Notes: generated from the sequence alone by a model not told the origin. DNA of 64,000 bases from an uncultured bacterium (GCA_942636505.2 CALOGB020000126.1:1-64000); one strand, 5' to 3'. Positions 47,761 through 56,702 are shown, numbered from the stretch's first letter. Numbers and translations: made by a program.

Positions 47761-48659
47761 AGGTCGAGACCCAGCCGGTAGATCCGGTTGGCGTTGCCAC
47801 CGAACAGCGCGCGGCGTTCGTCTTCGGCGAAGTCGGCAACCAGCGCGTGATAGGTTTCGAGATAGCGATCGATCGGCGCGAACAGTGTGTCGGTCGGCGC
47901 GTCGCTGGCGAACAGGCAGCGTTCGGTGCCGAACAGGTCGATTGCTTCGAGCAGGAAGGTCCGCACGCTTTCTGGCGTCCAGTCGCGCGCGATGAAGCCA
48001 AGCCCCGACAGCTTGATCGCGACATGCGGCAGCGCCGCGAGCGCGCGCAGGCCGTTGCGCCATTCGGCAATGCCATCGGGATCGGTGAGCACCGGCATGC
48101 CGAGATGGTTGATGATGACCGGAACGTCGGGATGACGCGCGATCAGCCGCGCAAGGCCGGGCATCTGCGCTGGATAGCATTGCAGGTCGAACGAGAGCGC
48201 GTGCGTACGCAGCAGCGCGTAGCCAGCCTGCCACTGGGCATCCTGCGTGAGGTCGCGGACCGAGTAGCTGCGAGCTGGATCGGCATGCCAGTTGACGATC
48301 TGGCGAATGCCCCGAACATGGGGAAACGCAGCCTGCGCAGCGAGGTGCGTGTCGACTTCCGCATCGTCCAGCGGTGCGTAGGCGACGATCGCGTTCGGCA
48401 AGCCGTGCTCGGCGGCGATCCCCTCCAGCCAGCGCGTCTCGTCGAGCGCCTGCACCGGGTCTGCGCCCGCATCGACATGCACCGCGCCGACGACATTCCA
48501 GCGGGCGAGCGCGGCGCGGTATTCGGCGATGCCAAAGTCGCGCGCGATCGGCTCGACGCTGCCATTGGGGCCGTCGTTGGCGAATGGCGGCGACAGCCAC
48601 GGGTAGCGGATGTAGCTCAGGTCCCACAGGTGGATGTGCGCATCGACGAACGGGATCAT
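47757..48659 (-). CDS. L-rhamnono-1,4-lactonase (amidohydrolase; LRA2 type)
   Basis: A 300-residue metal-dependent TIM-barrel hydrolase opening rhamnono-lactone to L-rhamnonate. V-D-A-H-I-H-L-W-D-L at the N-terminus gives the first metal-binding histidines; VHVDAGADP, GIRQIVNWH, VIINHLGMPV and LFASDAPTD complete the amidohydrolase-2 signature. AGGAGAG sits upstream of the ATG at 48659. It lies between the symporter and the pathway dehydrogenase, as expected for step two of the route. Confidence 0.88.
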   Translation of the reverse strand: MIPFVDAHIHLWDLSYIRYPWLSPPFANDGPNGSVEPIARDFGIAEYRAALARWNVVGAVHVDAGADPVQALDETRWLEGIAAEHGLPNAIVAYAPLDDAEVDTHLAAQAAFPHVRGIRQIVNWHADPARSYSVRDLTQDAQWQAGYALLRTHALSFDLQCYPAQMPGLARLIARHPDVPVIINHLGMPVLTDPDGIAEWRNGLRALAALPHVAIKLSGLGFIARDWTPESVRTFLLEAIDLFGTERCLFASDAPTDTLFAPIDRYLETYHALVADFAEDERRALFGGNANRIYRLGLDL

Positions 48660-48742
48660 TGCACGCTCTCCTGGGTTTGTTGAACCGTACCGCCTCGTGC
48701 CGGGCAGCGTTGGCTGAGCGATTTGGGATTACCGTCGGAACG

Positions 48743-48866
48743 ATCCTCCCCCGCCAGGGGGAGGTGGCGCCGTAGGCGACGGAGGGGGAGGATACGGAAC
48801 AGAGGTTACCCTTACCTCCCCCTCCGTCTGGCAAGTGCCTGCCACCTCCCCCTGGCGGGGGAGGAT
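48743..48866. repeat. Inverted GC-rich repeat, 26-bp perfect arms
   Basis: Arm one (48743-48768) begins ATCCTCCCCCGCCAGGGG; arm two (48841-48866) is its exact reverse complement, with a 72-bp interior that itself contains complementary GGAGGGGGAGG and CCTCCCCCTCC. This fills the 219-bp gap between the dehydrogenase and lactonase genes and resembles the pair at 16320-16412. Confidence 0.88.
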
Positions 48867-48878
48867 ACAAAAGTCCCC

Positions 48879-49628
48879 TTAGAACGTCGTCCGTCCCCCC
48901 GACGTGTCGAAGGTCGACGCCGTCGTGAAGCTGCACTCCTCGGACGCCATGAAGCACACCATCGCGGTCGATTCCGGGATCTCGCCCAGCCGCCCCATCG
49001 GGATCTTCGAGCGCATATACTCGACCTGGCTCGCCGGAAGCTGCTCCAGGATCGGGCTCTCGAACGTCGCCGGGGTCAGCGCGTTGGCGATGATGCCCTT
49101 GCCCGCGAGTTCCTTGCCGAGGCTCTTGGTCAGCCCGATCACCGCCGCCTTGGTCGCCGAATAGGCGGATGCGTTGGGATTGCCCTCCTTGCCCGCCACC
49201 GACGACACGTTGACGATGCGGCCATAGCCGTTCGCGAGCATCAACGGCACGACCGTCCGGCAGCAATAGAACAGCCCGTTCAGATTGATGTCGACGACGC
49301 GCTTCCAGCTGTCGAGCGGGTATTCGTGGACCGGTGCGGTCGCTCCCGTGATTCCGGCCGAACAGATCAGGATGTCGACCTTGCCGAGGACGGCCGCGCT
49401 CTCGTCCGCCGCCGCGGCGACCGCGTCGACGTCGGACACGTCGAGCGCGACGACGTGCGCCGCACCGATCTCGTCCTTCGCGACCGCAAGCTTGGCCGCG
49501 TCGAGATCCCACAGCACGACGCTGCCGCCTTCCGCGACGATCCGCTTGGCGACATCCTTGCCGAGCCCCGACGCGCCGCCGGTGACGATCGCGCAGCGTC
49601 CCTCGAACCGCCCCCCATAGATCGTCAT
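48879..49628 (-). CDS. 2-keto-3-deoxy-L-rhamnonate 4-dehydrogenase (SDR; LRA5 type)
   Basis: A 249-residue short-chain dehydrogenase. Cofactor loop T-G-G-A-S-G-L-G, acidic D-L-D after strand 2 (NAD preference), SAGITGATAPV, S-S-V-A-G-K, catalytic Y-S-A-T-K and a C-terminal FDTSGGRTTF. The expected reaction is oxidation of 2-keto-3-deoxy-L-rhamnonate to the 2,4-diketo compound. It overlaps the diketo hydrolase gene by 4 bp (ATGA), which fixes its role in the pathway. Confidence 0.87.
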   Translation of the reverse strand: MTIYGGRFEGRCAIVTGGASGLGKDVAKRIVAEGGSVVLWDLDAAKLAVAKDEIGAAHVVALDVSDVDAVAAAADESAAVLGKVDILICSAGITGATAPVHEYPLDSWKRVVDINLNGLFYCCRTVVPLMLANGYGRIVNVSSVAGKEGNPNASAYSATKAAVIGLTKSLGKELAGKGIIANALTPATFESPILEQLPASQVEYMRSKIPMGRLGEIPESTAMVCFMASEECSFTTASTFDTSGGRTTF

Positions 49629-50482
49629 GCGATCGAACCTTCACCCAGATGGCGCCATTCGACGACCGACTGACGCTGCGTGCCAAGCCCGGCGATCCCG
49701 AGTTCCATCACGTCGCCGGCCTTCAGGAAGATCGACTCGGGCTTCTTGCCCTCGCCGACGCCCGGCGGCGTGCCGGTGATCAGGAGGTCGCCGGGGTACA
49801 GCGTGATGTATTCGCTGACGTAGGAAATGAGCTGCTTCAGGTCGAAGATCATCGTCTTCGTGTTGCCGGTCTGCATCCGCGCGCCGTTGACGTCGAGGTG
49901 CATGTCGAGGTCCTGCGCATCGCCGATCTCGTCGGGCGTCACCAGCCACGGGCCGACCGGGCAGAAGGTGTCGTGCCCCTTGCCCTTGCTCCACTGTGAC
50001 CCGCGCTGCTTCTGGTTGAAGCGCTCCGACACGTCGTTGGCGAGGACATAGCCCGCGACCTTGTCGAGCGCTTCGTCCTCCGAGACGTAGCGGCAGGTCT
50101 TGCCGATGATCACGCCGAGCTCGACCTCCCAGTCGCCATGCGTCGAACCGCGCGGCAGGACGACGTCGTCGTTCGGGCCGCTGAGGCTGGACAGCGGCTT
50201 CATGAACATCATCGGTTCGGTCGGGATCGGCAGGCCGGATTCGATCGCGTGATCGCGGTAGTTGAGGCCGATCGCGACGATCTTGCCGATGCCCTTGATC
50301 GGCACGCCGTAGCGCGGCGTACCGTCAACGACCGGCAGCGACGCGGGATCGGCCGCAAGCGCCTGCGCCAGCGTTGCAACGCTGAGATCGTCGATCACGC
50401 CCGACAGGTCGCGGATCGCGCCGTCGGCATCGACGATGCCGGGCTTTTCCTGGCCGGGTTGGCCGTAGCGGCAGAGTTTCAT
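49625..50482 (-). CDS. 2,4-diketo-3-deoxy-L-rhamnonate hydrolase (FAH family; LRA6 type)
   Basis: A 285-residue fumarylacetoacetase-family enzyme splitting 2,4-diketo-3-deoxy-L-rhamnonate into pyruvate and L-lactate. MKLCRYGQPGQEKPGIVDAD, IGLNYRDHAIESG, FMKPLSSLSGPNDDVVLPRG, the metal-binding W-E-V-E-L-G-V-I-I-G, LANDVSER and GDLLITGTPPGVGEG are standard blocks. The start at 50482 gives the canonical N-terminus. Adjacent to LRA5- and LRA3-type genes. The 43-bp space to the dehydratase gene contains no terminator. Confidence 0.9.
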   Translation of the reverse strand: MKLCRYGQPGQEKPGIVDADGAIRDLSGVIDDLSVATLAQALAADPASLPVVDGTPRYGVPIKGIGKIVAIGLNYRDHAIESGLPIPTEPMMFMKPLSSLSGPNDDVVLPRGSTHGDWEVELGVIIGKTCRYVSEDEALDKVAGYVLANDVSERFNQKQRGSQWSKGKGHDTFCPVGPWLVTPDEIGDAQDLDMHLDVNGARMQTGNTKTMIFDLKQLISYVSEYITLYPGDLLITGTPPGVGEGKKPESIFLKAGDVMELGIAGLGTQRQSVVEWRHLGEGSIA

Positions 50483-50525
50483 GAAGGGACTTTCGGAAAA
50501 GAGAATGGCGAAAGGAGAGACTGGA

Positions 50526-51719
50526 TCAATGCGTGTAGGGGCGGTGCATCGCGATCTCGGGGTTGAGCGTGACGCCGAACCCAGGTGCATCGAGCGCGCT
50601 CGCCCTCATCCGGCCGTTCTGCGGCACGGGCTCGCCGAGCAGCTGCGGGTGGAACATCGGCACCACCTCGGTCGGTCCCGGATGCATCATCAGGAACTCG
50701 GCGAACGGCGAATTGTGGCGCGTGATGACGAAGTGGTAGCTGTAGACCGACGATCCGTGCGGCACGACCATCTTGCCGTGCGCATCGGCCAGCGCGCTGA
50801 TCTTGAGCAGTTCGGTGACGCCGCCGCACCAGCCGACGTCCGGCTGGATGATGTCGCAACAGTCCATCTCGAGCAGCATCCGGAAGCCCCAGCGCGTCGC
50901 TTCATGCTCGCCGGTGGTGACCAGCATGCCCTTGGGCACGTTGCGCTTCAGTTCGGCATAGCCCCAGTAATCGTCGGGGCTGATCGCCTCCTCGATCCAC
51001 TTCAGGCCGTGTTCGTGCGCGGCGATCGCGAGCCGCGTGGCGTAATCGACGTCGAGCGCCATCCAGCAATCGAGCATCAGCCAGAAATCGGGACCGCATT
51101 TCTCGCGCATGTCGGCGATCATCGCGATGTTCTTCTTCATGCCCTCGACGCCCTCGGCGGGGCCGTGGTGGAGCGGCATCTTGCCACCGATGAAGCCGAG
51201 GTCCTTGGCGACGTCGGGCCGTGCGCCGGTCGCATAGAATTGCAGTTCGTCGCGCACCGCACCGCCGAGCAGGTGATAGACCGGCTCCTGCCGCAGCTTG
51301 CCGAGGAGATCCCACAGCGCAAGATCGACGCCGGAGATCGCATTCACGACCAGCCCCTTGCGGCCGTAATATTGCGTCGAGAAATACATCTGGTCCCAGA
51401 TCTTCTCGTACTCGGTCGGCGAGCGCCCTTCGAGGAACCGTGCGAGGTGCTTCTCGACGATGAACGCCGCGGGTTCACCACCGGTGGTGACCGCGAAACC
51501 GACCGTGCCGTCCTCCGCCTCGATCTCGACGACCAGCGTGCCGAGCACGTTGATCCCGAAGCTCTGACGCGACTGGCGGTATTCGGGATAGCGGCTCATC
51601 GGCGTCGCGATGTGGTCGTCGATCCAGTGCCCCGCGCCCTGGTCGTGATAATCCGCCCCGCCGCCACGGACGACGAACGCCCGGACGTGCTTGATCTTCG
51701 GCAAAGTCACAATCGCCAC
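50526..51719 (-). CDS. L-rhamnonate dehydratase (enolase superfamily; LRA3/RhmD)
   Basis: A 397-residue Mg2+-dependent dehydratase forming 2-keto-3-deoxy-L-rhamnonate. Metal ligands are in [10 protein letters not shown] (Asp), [13 protein letters not shown] (Glu) and [12 protein letters not shown] (Glu); the catalytic His is in [32 protein letters not shown] at the N-terminus is the specificity loop of rhamnonate dehydratases. The GTG at 51719 is 8 bp after GGAG; a TTG at 51725 is too close. First gene of the minus-strand rhamnose operon. Confidence 0.95.
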   Translation of the reverse strand: MAIVTLPKIKHVRAFVVRGGGADYHDQGAGHWIDDHIATPMSRYPEYRQSRQSFGINVLGTLVVEIEAEDGTVGFAVTTGGEPAAFIVEKHLARFLEGRSPTEYEKIWDQMYFSTQYYGRKGLVVNAISGVDLALWDLLGKLRQEPVYHLLGGAVRDELQFYATGARPDVAKDLGFIGGKMPLHHGPAEGVEGMKKNIAMIADMREKCGPDFWLMLDCWMALDVDYATRLAIAAHEHGLKWIEEAISPDDYWGYAELKRNVPKGMLVTTGEHEATRWGFRMLLEMDCCDIIQPDVGWCGGVTELLKISALADAHGKMVVPHGSSVYSYHFVITRHNSPFAEFLMMHPGPTEVVPMFHPQLLGEPVPQNGRMRASALDAPGFGVTLNPEIAMHRPYTH

Positions 51720-52077
51720 GCTCAACGCTCCTCATCCCCCGCGCCCCACCGGAGGCGCGTCGCACACACCATCGAACGATGTCCGCGTCCTGCCCGCCCG
51801 GTCTCGTTCAACCCGGCAACGCAGCATATCCACGCCTCACCCGATGATTTGCATCATCTCATTTTGTGAGACGAACGATTACTTGATGAGAATGTCCGCG
51901 TCAAACGCAGACTTGAACTGATACTGGAAATCCCTCGTGCATGTCTGCGGACCGGCACGCATCCAACCACCCCACGGAAAAAGGGCCTGACACGGCCATA
52001 AATCGATGATATATGATCAGTCATCTTACAATGTGGTAAATCACCGAAGAGTGGTTCTGCGCAAAGGGGGGATACCA
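51720..52077. promoter_or_regulatory. 358-bp divergent promoter region, rhamnose operon / TonB receptor 2
   Basis: No coding content. The AT-richer part 51840-52060 should carry both promoters. It contains an inverted repeat at 51854-51874 (listed separately). The receptor gene has AAAGGGGGGAT shortly before its ATG. Confidence 0.6.
51854..51874. promoter_or_regulatory. Putative operator: 21-bp inverted repeat
   Basis: TCATCTCA (51854-51861), 5-nt spacer TTTTG, TGAGACGA (51867-51874): 7 of 8 positions are symmetric. It lies between the divergent rhamnonate dehydratase operon and TonB receptor 2, a natural place for a pathway regulator such as the IclR protein. The same motif was not found by eye in the other promoter regions. 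Confidence 0.45.
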
Positions 52078-55053
52078 ATGAACGGTTTACGTCTCACGGC
52101 CTGCATTCGTAGCGGCACATCGATGCTCGCGCTGCTCTCTGCCGGGGTTGCGACCACCGCCACGGCTCAGCAGGCATCCCCGCCGACGACGACTGCGGAG
52201 ACGCCACCCGAACCTGCGACGCCAGCCGACGCAATCCAGACCGACGACATCATCGTCACGGGTTTCCGCGCGTCGCTCACCACCGCGATCAACCAGAAGC
52301 GCAACGAAACCGCCGCGATCGACAGCATCGTCGCGGAGGACATCGGCAAGTTCCCGGACTCGAACCTGGCCGAATCGATGCAGCGCATTCCCGGCGTCGC
52401 GCTTGCCCGCGGCGACGGTGGCGAAGGCCGCAACATCTCCGTTCGCGGGCTGGGCGCGGCGTTCACGCGCGTCCGCATCAACGGCATGGAAGGCACGTCG
52501 CAGACCGGATCGTCCGACATCTATGGCGGCGGCAACAATGGCCGCAGTTTCGATTTCAACGTCTTCCCGACCGAGATCTTCTCGTCGCTCGCGGTGCGCA
52601 AGACGCCGTCCGCCGATGTCGAGGAAGGCTCGCTCGGCGCGACCGTCGACCTGTCCGCGCCGAAGCCGCTGGCCGGCAAGCAGGACTTCACGCTCAGCGC
52701 GACAGTCCGCGGCGTCTACAGCGAACTGGCGAAGAAGGTGAACCCACGCGCCTCGCTGCTGGTCGCGAAGAAGTTCGACGACGGAAGGTTCGGTGTCCTC
52801 GGCTCGGTCGCCTATCAGGAGCGCGACATCCGCGAAGTCGGCTATTCCGCGGTCGACATCCTGTCCGCCAATACCAACGGGCTGTTCTGTTCGCCCGTCG
52901 GCTTCGCACCCGCCACGCCGGCAATCGGCAGCAAGGGTGCCGATGCCGCGAACTGCTATCCCGGCACGCCGCGTACCAGCACCGCGGCGGCGTTCAACAC
53001 GGTGCTCGCCGCGCGCCGCCCCGACCTGCCCAACAACGCCGGCAGTGGCGCGTTCTTCCCGCGCATCCCGCGTTATCTGAATTCGGAGCAGAAGCAGAAG
53101 CGGCTCGGCGGGACGCTCAGCTTCCAGTTCCAGCCCGACACGGCGACCGACATCTCGCTCGACCTGCTCTATTCGCGCTTCCACGTCGTGCGCCGGGACA
53201 ATTACATCGAGGCGATTTCGTTCGCGCGCTCGGCCGCGAACAACGGCCAGCCGGTGATGTCGATCAAGGACGTCCAGCTGACACCGCAAGGCGGCCTGAT
53301 CTACGGCCTGTTCGACGGCGTCGACGTTCGCTCCGAAGGGCTGGTCGACGATTTCACGTCGACGTTCAAGCAGGCCAATCTCAACATCAAGCACGACTTC
53401 ACCGACAGCTTCGGGATCACCGCTTTGTTCGGGCTCAACCAGGCCAAGGCGTTCGGCAAACGGCGCTTCCAGTATTTCATGGACGCGATCGACACGCCCA
53501 ATTTCTCGATCGACTACCGCGACGCCAATGATACGCCAAAGCTCGGCTTCGGATTCGACGTGTCCGATCCCACGCGCTTCAACTACGGACCTGCGCTTGC
53601 CGATGGCACCGTACGCGGCGGCTACAGCTTCCAGGCGCGTCCCTCGACCAACACCAACAACGGACTGACCGCGGAAACGAACCTGCATTGGAAGGTCGCC
53701 GACGTGCTGACGCTGAAGGCGGGCGGCCAATATCGCCGCAGCGATTTCACGTTGCGCAACGTCATTCCGTACACTGCGGACACGCTTACCAGGGCGCTGC
53801 CCGCCGGCACCACGCTCGCCGACATCACGCACCAGATCAGCGGCGTCGGCAATCTCTGGGGCGATGGCGCGCCGTCGAGCTGGGCTTCGCTCGATCCAGA
53901 CAAGTTGATTAGCACGTTCAACCTGGATGCGGTCCGCTATTGCGGCACCGAATGCGGCGCGCAGTCCAGCCGCGTGCTGGAGGAAGTCTCGTCGGCCTAT
54001 GCGATGGCGGCGTTCGATCTCGGCGACCGGCTCGGCGGCATCGGCGTCCGCGGCGATGCGGGCGTCCGCTTCGTCCACACCGACCAGCTTTCGTCGGGCT
54101 TCATCTCGGTCGCACTCGCGGGTTCGCCGACAGGCGTGACCGGTCGGTTCGCCACCGCGAACAAGCGCTACAGCGACTGGCTGCCCTCCGGTAACCTCGT
54201 GGTTGAGCCGATCGAAGACCTGCTGTTCCGATTCTCGGGCGCGAAAGTGCTCGCCCGACCGGAACTCGGCGTGCTGACCCCCACCAGCGGCGTCAACGCG
54301 ATCACGCGCAACGGCAGCGTACAGAACCCGCAACTCGATCCGATTCGTGCCAACACCTTCGATGCGGCGATCGAGTGGTACTTCCGCCCGGGCGCGCTGC
54401 TGTCCGCCGCGTTTTTCTACAAGGATCTGAAATCCTACGTGCAGAGCGTCAACACGCTCATCCCGTTCAGCGATCTCGGCCTGCCGAACGAACTCCTTGC
54501 GGGCAGCAACACGTTACCGAGCGAACAGTTCACGATCGCGCAGCCGCTCAACACGCCGGGTGGCCCGTTGAAGGGCGTCGAGGTCAACGCGCAGGTGCCC
54601 TTCACCTTCCTGCCAGGGTTCCTCAGGAACTTCGGCGCGCTGGCGAACTACACGCACGTCACCTCGCGGATCGACTATATCCTGGCCAGCGTGAACGGCG
54701 TGCCGACCGTCACGACCACTGCGAACCTGATCGGCTTGTCGAAGAACACCGCATCGGGCACGCTCTATTACGAGGACAGCAAGTTCAGCATCCGCGGCAC
54801 CGCCAATTACCGCGACGGCTTCATTCGCGGCATCCCCGCCTCCCCCGGCAGCGATCTCCAGGGCAATGACAGCACGCTGTTCGTCGATGCGTCCGCGTCG
54901 TTCGCGGTGACGGACACCGTGAAGCTCATCCTCGAGGGGACCAACCTGACCGACGAGCAGAACCGGCTTTATACCGACAGCGTCCGCCAGGACACGCTGT
55001 TCCAGACCCGGATCGGTCGCACGGTGACGTTCGGCGTCAATTTCAAGCTGTGA
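52078..55053 (+). CDS. TonB-dependent receptor 2
   Basis: A 991-residue outer-membrane receptor with a signal peptide (SMLALLSAGVATTATA). A TonB-box-like DDIIVTGFRASLTTAINQKR is followed by a plug (FPDSNLAESMQRIPGVALAR, ISVRGLGAAFTRVRINGM, VEEGSLGATVDLSAPKPL) and a barrel ending in VTFGVNFKL. It differs clearly from receptor 1 in plug and length, so the two probably take up different RG-I fragments. The ATG at 52078 follows AAAGGGGGGATACCA. It is divergent from the rhamnose operon and not followed by a SusD gene. Confidence 0.95.
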   Translation: MNGLRLTACIRSGTSMLALLSAGVATTATAQQASPPTTTAETPPEPATPADAIQTDDIIVTGFRASLTTAINQKRNETAAIDSIVAEDIGKFPDSNLAESMQRIPGVALARGDGGEGRNISVRGLGAAFTRVRINGMEGTSQTGSSDIYGGGNNGRSFDFNVFPTEIFSSLAVRKTPSADVEEGSLGATVDLSAPKPLAGKQDFTLSATVRGVYSELAKKVNPRASLLVAKKFDDGRFGVLGSVAYQERDIREVGYSAVDILSANTNGLFCSPVGFAPATPAIGSKGADAANCYPGTPRTSTAAAFNTVLAARRPDLPNNAGSGAFFPRIPRYLNSEQKQKRLGGTLSFQFQPDTATDISLDLLYSRFHVVRRDNYIEAISFARSAANNGQPVMSIKDVQLTPQGGLIYGLFDGVDVRSEGLVDDFTSTFKQANLNIKHDFTDSFGITALFGLNQAKAFGKRRFQYFMDAIDTPNFSIDYRDANDTPKLGFGFDVSDPTRFNYGPALADGTVRGGYSFQARPSTNTNNGLTAETNLHWKVADVLTLKAGGQYRRSDFTLRNVIPYTADTLTRALPAGTTLADITHQISGVGNLWGDGAPSSWASLDPDKLISTFNLDAVRYCGTECGAQSSRVLEEVSSAYAMAAFDLGDRLGGIGVRGDAGVRFVHTDQLSSGFISVALAGSPTGVTGRFATANKRYSDWLPSGNLVVEPIEDLLFRFSGAKVLARPELGVLTPTSGVNAITRNGSVQNPQLDPIRANTFDAAIEWYFRPGALLSAAFFYKDLKSYVQSVNTLIPFSDLGLPNELLAGSNTLPSEQFTIAQPLNTPGGPLKGVEVNAQVPFTFLPGFLRNFGALANYTHVTSRIDYILASVNGVPTVTTTANLIGLSKNTASGTLYYEDSKFSIRGTANYRDGFIRGIPASPGSDLQGNDSTLFVDASASFAVTDTVKLILEGTNLTDEQNRLYTDSVRQDTLFQTRIGRTVTFGVNFKL

Positions 55054-55198
55054 CGATCGACCCGAACAGGCAAAAAATCCCCTTCGACGACTGCAGCGTG
55101 GTCGGCCAGGCCGATAGGGACTTGGCTTCCTGTCGCGTCGCTCATAAAGCGGGCGTTGATTCGAAAGACCGTCACGATAGCCGAGAGCCCTAGATAGC

Positions 55199-55399
55199 AT
55201 GCAAATAATCGTTCGCGACAATAACGTCGACCAGGCCCTCCGCGCCTTGAAGAAGAAGCTGCAGCGCGAAGGCGTGTACCGCGAGATGAAGCTTCGTCGT
55301 CATTACGAGAAGCCGTCGGAAAAGCGTGCCCGCGAGCATGCTGCCGCTGTCAGCCGTGCACGCAAGGCCGATCGCAAGCGCGCCGAGCGCGATAACTGA
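55199..55399 (+). CDS. rpsU: 30S ribosomal protein S21
   Basis: A 66-residue basic protein, [20 protein letters not shown] followed by [20 protein letters not shown], the bS21 signature, with a lysine/arginine-rich tail. It helps mRNA binding on the small subunit. It marks the return to core genes after the pectin locus. A strong hairpin follows. Confidence 0.97.
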   Translation: MQIIVRDNNVDQALRALKKKLQREGVYREMKLRRHYEKPSEKRAREHAAAVSRARKADRKRAERDN

Positions 55400-55407
55400 T
55401 CGTTCCC

Positions 55408-55448
55408 GGACCGGGCTTGCACGATAATGCTCGTGCAAGACCCGGTCC
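55408..55448 (+). terminator. Hairpin terminator after rpsU
   Basis: GGACCGGG-CTTGCACGA (55408-55424) pairs with TCGTGCAAG-A-CCCGGTCC (55431-55448), 17 bp with one bulged A and a 6-nt loop, 9 bp after the stop. No long T-run follows. Confidence 0.8.
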
Positions 55449-55661
55449 GACATCATGCGCCGTTCCGGAATGGCGCCTGCGGCACTGGCCGATCGATTCG
55501 CGACATCGGGGATCCAATCGATCCCGACATCCTGCCGACGCAACTGTGAGTTCACAGCAGCATCATCGCTGCTGACGATCACGGTTGCCTAACGACTTTG
55601 GCAGTTGAGCCCGTCCCGGCTCCGGCCGAGGCCTCACGCCGCCATCCGTACCTTGATGCGT

Positions 55662-55865
55662 CTATTCCGGGGCGACACCGTCCGCGTTGACCAAGTCGGC
55701 GCCGACGAGCGTACCGCGCACGCGCACCCGTTTCTCGACGAGATCGACCGGTACGCGGTGCAGCTCGAGCTGATAGCGACCGCCGATGTCCCGACGCAGA
55801 TAGAATGCACCGCCATCGCGAAGCAGCATCCCGGTCTCGTCGATTACTGTCCCGATTGTCGTCAT
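55662..55865 (-). CDS. DUF5818 small protein
   Basis: A 67-residue protein: MTTIGTVIDETGMLLRDGGA, YQLELHRVPVDLVEKRVRVR, then GTLVGADLVNADGV. The pattern of a short beta-barrel with V-x-G-T-x-x-x-x-D-L matches DUF5818 proteins of sphingomonads. Function unknown. No signal peptide. It is isolated, with no convincing operon partner. Confidence 0.68.
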   Translation of the reverse strand: MTTIGTVIDETGMLLRDGGAFYLRRDIGGRYQLELHRVPVDLVEKRVRVRGTLVGADLVNADGVAPE

Positions 55866-56013
55866 GCGTGTGCCATTCCCGTTGATCGGGATAGCGCGTA
55901 TCCCAAGAAGCGAGGCGTTTCCATGCAGTTACGCCGCATATTATTTCTCTGCCCCAACGACCAGGTCGATCACTGCATCGAACGATACTCTTCGCATCGA
56001 TACCGGTCGCACA

Positions 56014-56373
56014 CTAATGGCCGCCCTCGACCCACGGGACGCCCGCCTCTCGAAACGCATCGGCGAGCGCGGCTTCGAGTTCGAGCGACTCCCATTGCTG
56101 CATAGGGTTCAGATGCTCGACGAGTTCGGGCAGCAGATGCACCCCGAACCTCCTGACCGCACCGCTCGCCTTGTACCCAAGCTTGTGCTGATCGAACCGC
56201 CAGTCCGGATCGCGCGACGTCTGCCCGACATACAATCCCCACCGCTCCGGGAACCGCGAATCATGCAGCAGCACGATATAGACGGAGTGCTTGGCGTTGC
56301 GCGAACCGGCGGTCGCCGCGCGAAAATTCTCACAGGCTCGCCGAGCCGCCGGCATCCAGCCGATCGATGTCAT
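56014..56373 (-). CDS. GIY-YIG nuclease-like protein
   Basis: A 119-residue protein. H-S-V-Y-I-V-L-L-H-D followed by W-G-L-Y-V-G-Q-T-S-R gives the two strands of a GIY-YIG core. RFDQHKLGYKAS carries the usual Arg and His region, and LELEAALADAF supplies a conserved glutamate. The first about 30 residues have no family match, so the true start may be internal. It could be a small endonuclease or a non-catalytic relative. It stands alone, with no restriction or phage genes nearby. Confidence 0.65.
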   Translation of the reverse strand: MTSIGWMPAARRACENFRAATAGSRNAKHSVYIVLLHDSRFPERWGLYVGQTSRDPDWRFDQHKLGYKASGAVRRFGVHLLPELVEHLNPMQQWESLELEAALADAFREAGVPWVEGGH

Positions 56374-56413
56374 CCTCGTCGATTCGCCGCCGGGTCGATA
56401 CGGTCCGAAAGCT

Positions 56414-56602
56414 CTAGACGTCTTTCGCCGTCTTGGTCTTGCCCGAGCGCGCCGGCAGGCGGTTCTCTTTCGCCAGTTCGGAGAGATGCTCCGCCGCCCT
56501 GATGTGCATGGCGCGGACCTCGGTGATCGGCGAGGCGACCGCCGCAGCGATGTGCCTGGCCAGTTGTTCCCGCGGATCGTTCAGGAACGGTGATTGCGCC
56601 AC
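56414..56602 (-). CDS. Small protein of unknown function, 62 residues
   Basis: A GTG-started frame with AGGAGAG placed well upstream. The sequence (AQSPFLNDPREQLARHIAAA, then VRAMHIRAAEHLSELAKENR) is predicted mostly helical, with a basic C-terminus (KTKTAKDV). No family recognised. The good ribosome-binding site and unbiased composition favour a real gene. Confidence 0.5.
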   Translation of the reverse strand: MAQSPFLNDPREQLARHIAAAVASPITEVRAMHIRAAEHLSELAKENRLPARSGKTKTAKDV

Positions 56603-56702
56603 GCTCTACTCTCCTACTGCGCCGCGCACGTCGCGCGTGTCGGCTGCCGTTCAAACGCTGCGGGCCCTCGTTCGGTTCACCCCGCTACGCAGTCGCCCGC
56701 CC

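Noticed and set aside
46693..49686. Continuous 997-codon minus-strand frame ending in RhaT
   Set aside because: The upstream part overlaps the lactonase and dehydrogenase genes in another frame. RhaT's canonical N-terminus begins at the GTG at 47760, so a giant fusion is not real.
52087..54333. 748-codon open frame antisense to TonB receptor 2
   Set aside because: Arginine/alanine-rich shadow translation with no recognisable domain. The sense strand is a clear receptor.
55190..55582. 131-codon frame antisense to rpsU
   Set aside because: It overlaps the ribosomal protein gene and its hairpin completely; no protein-family signal.
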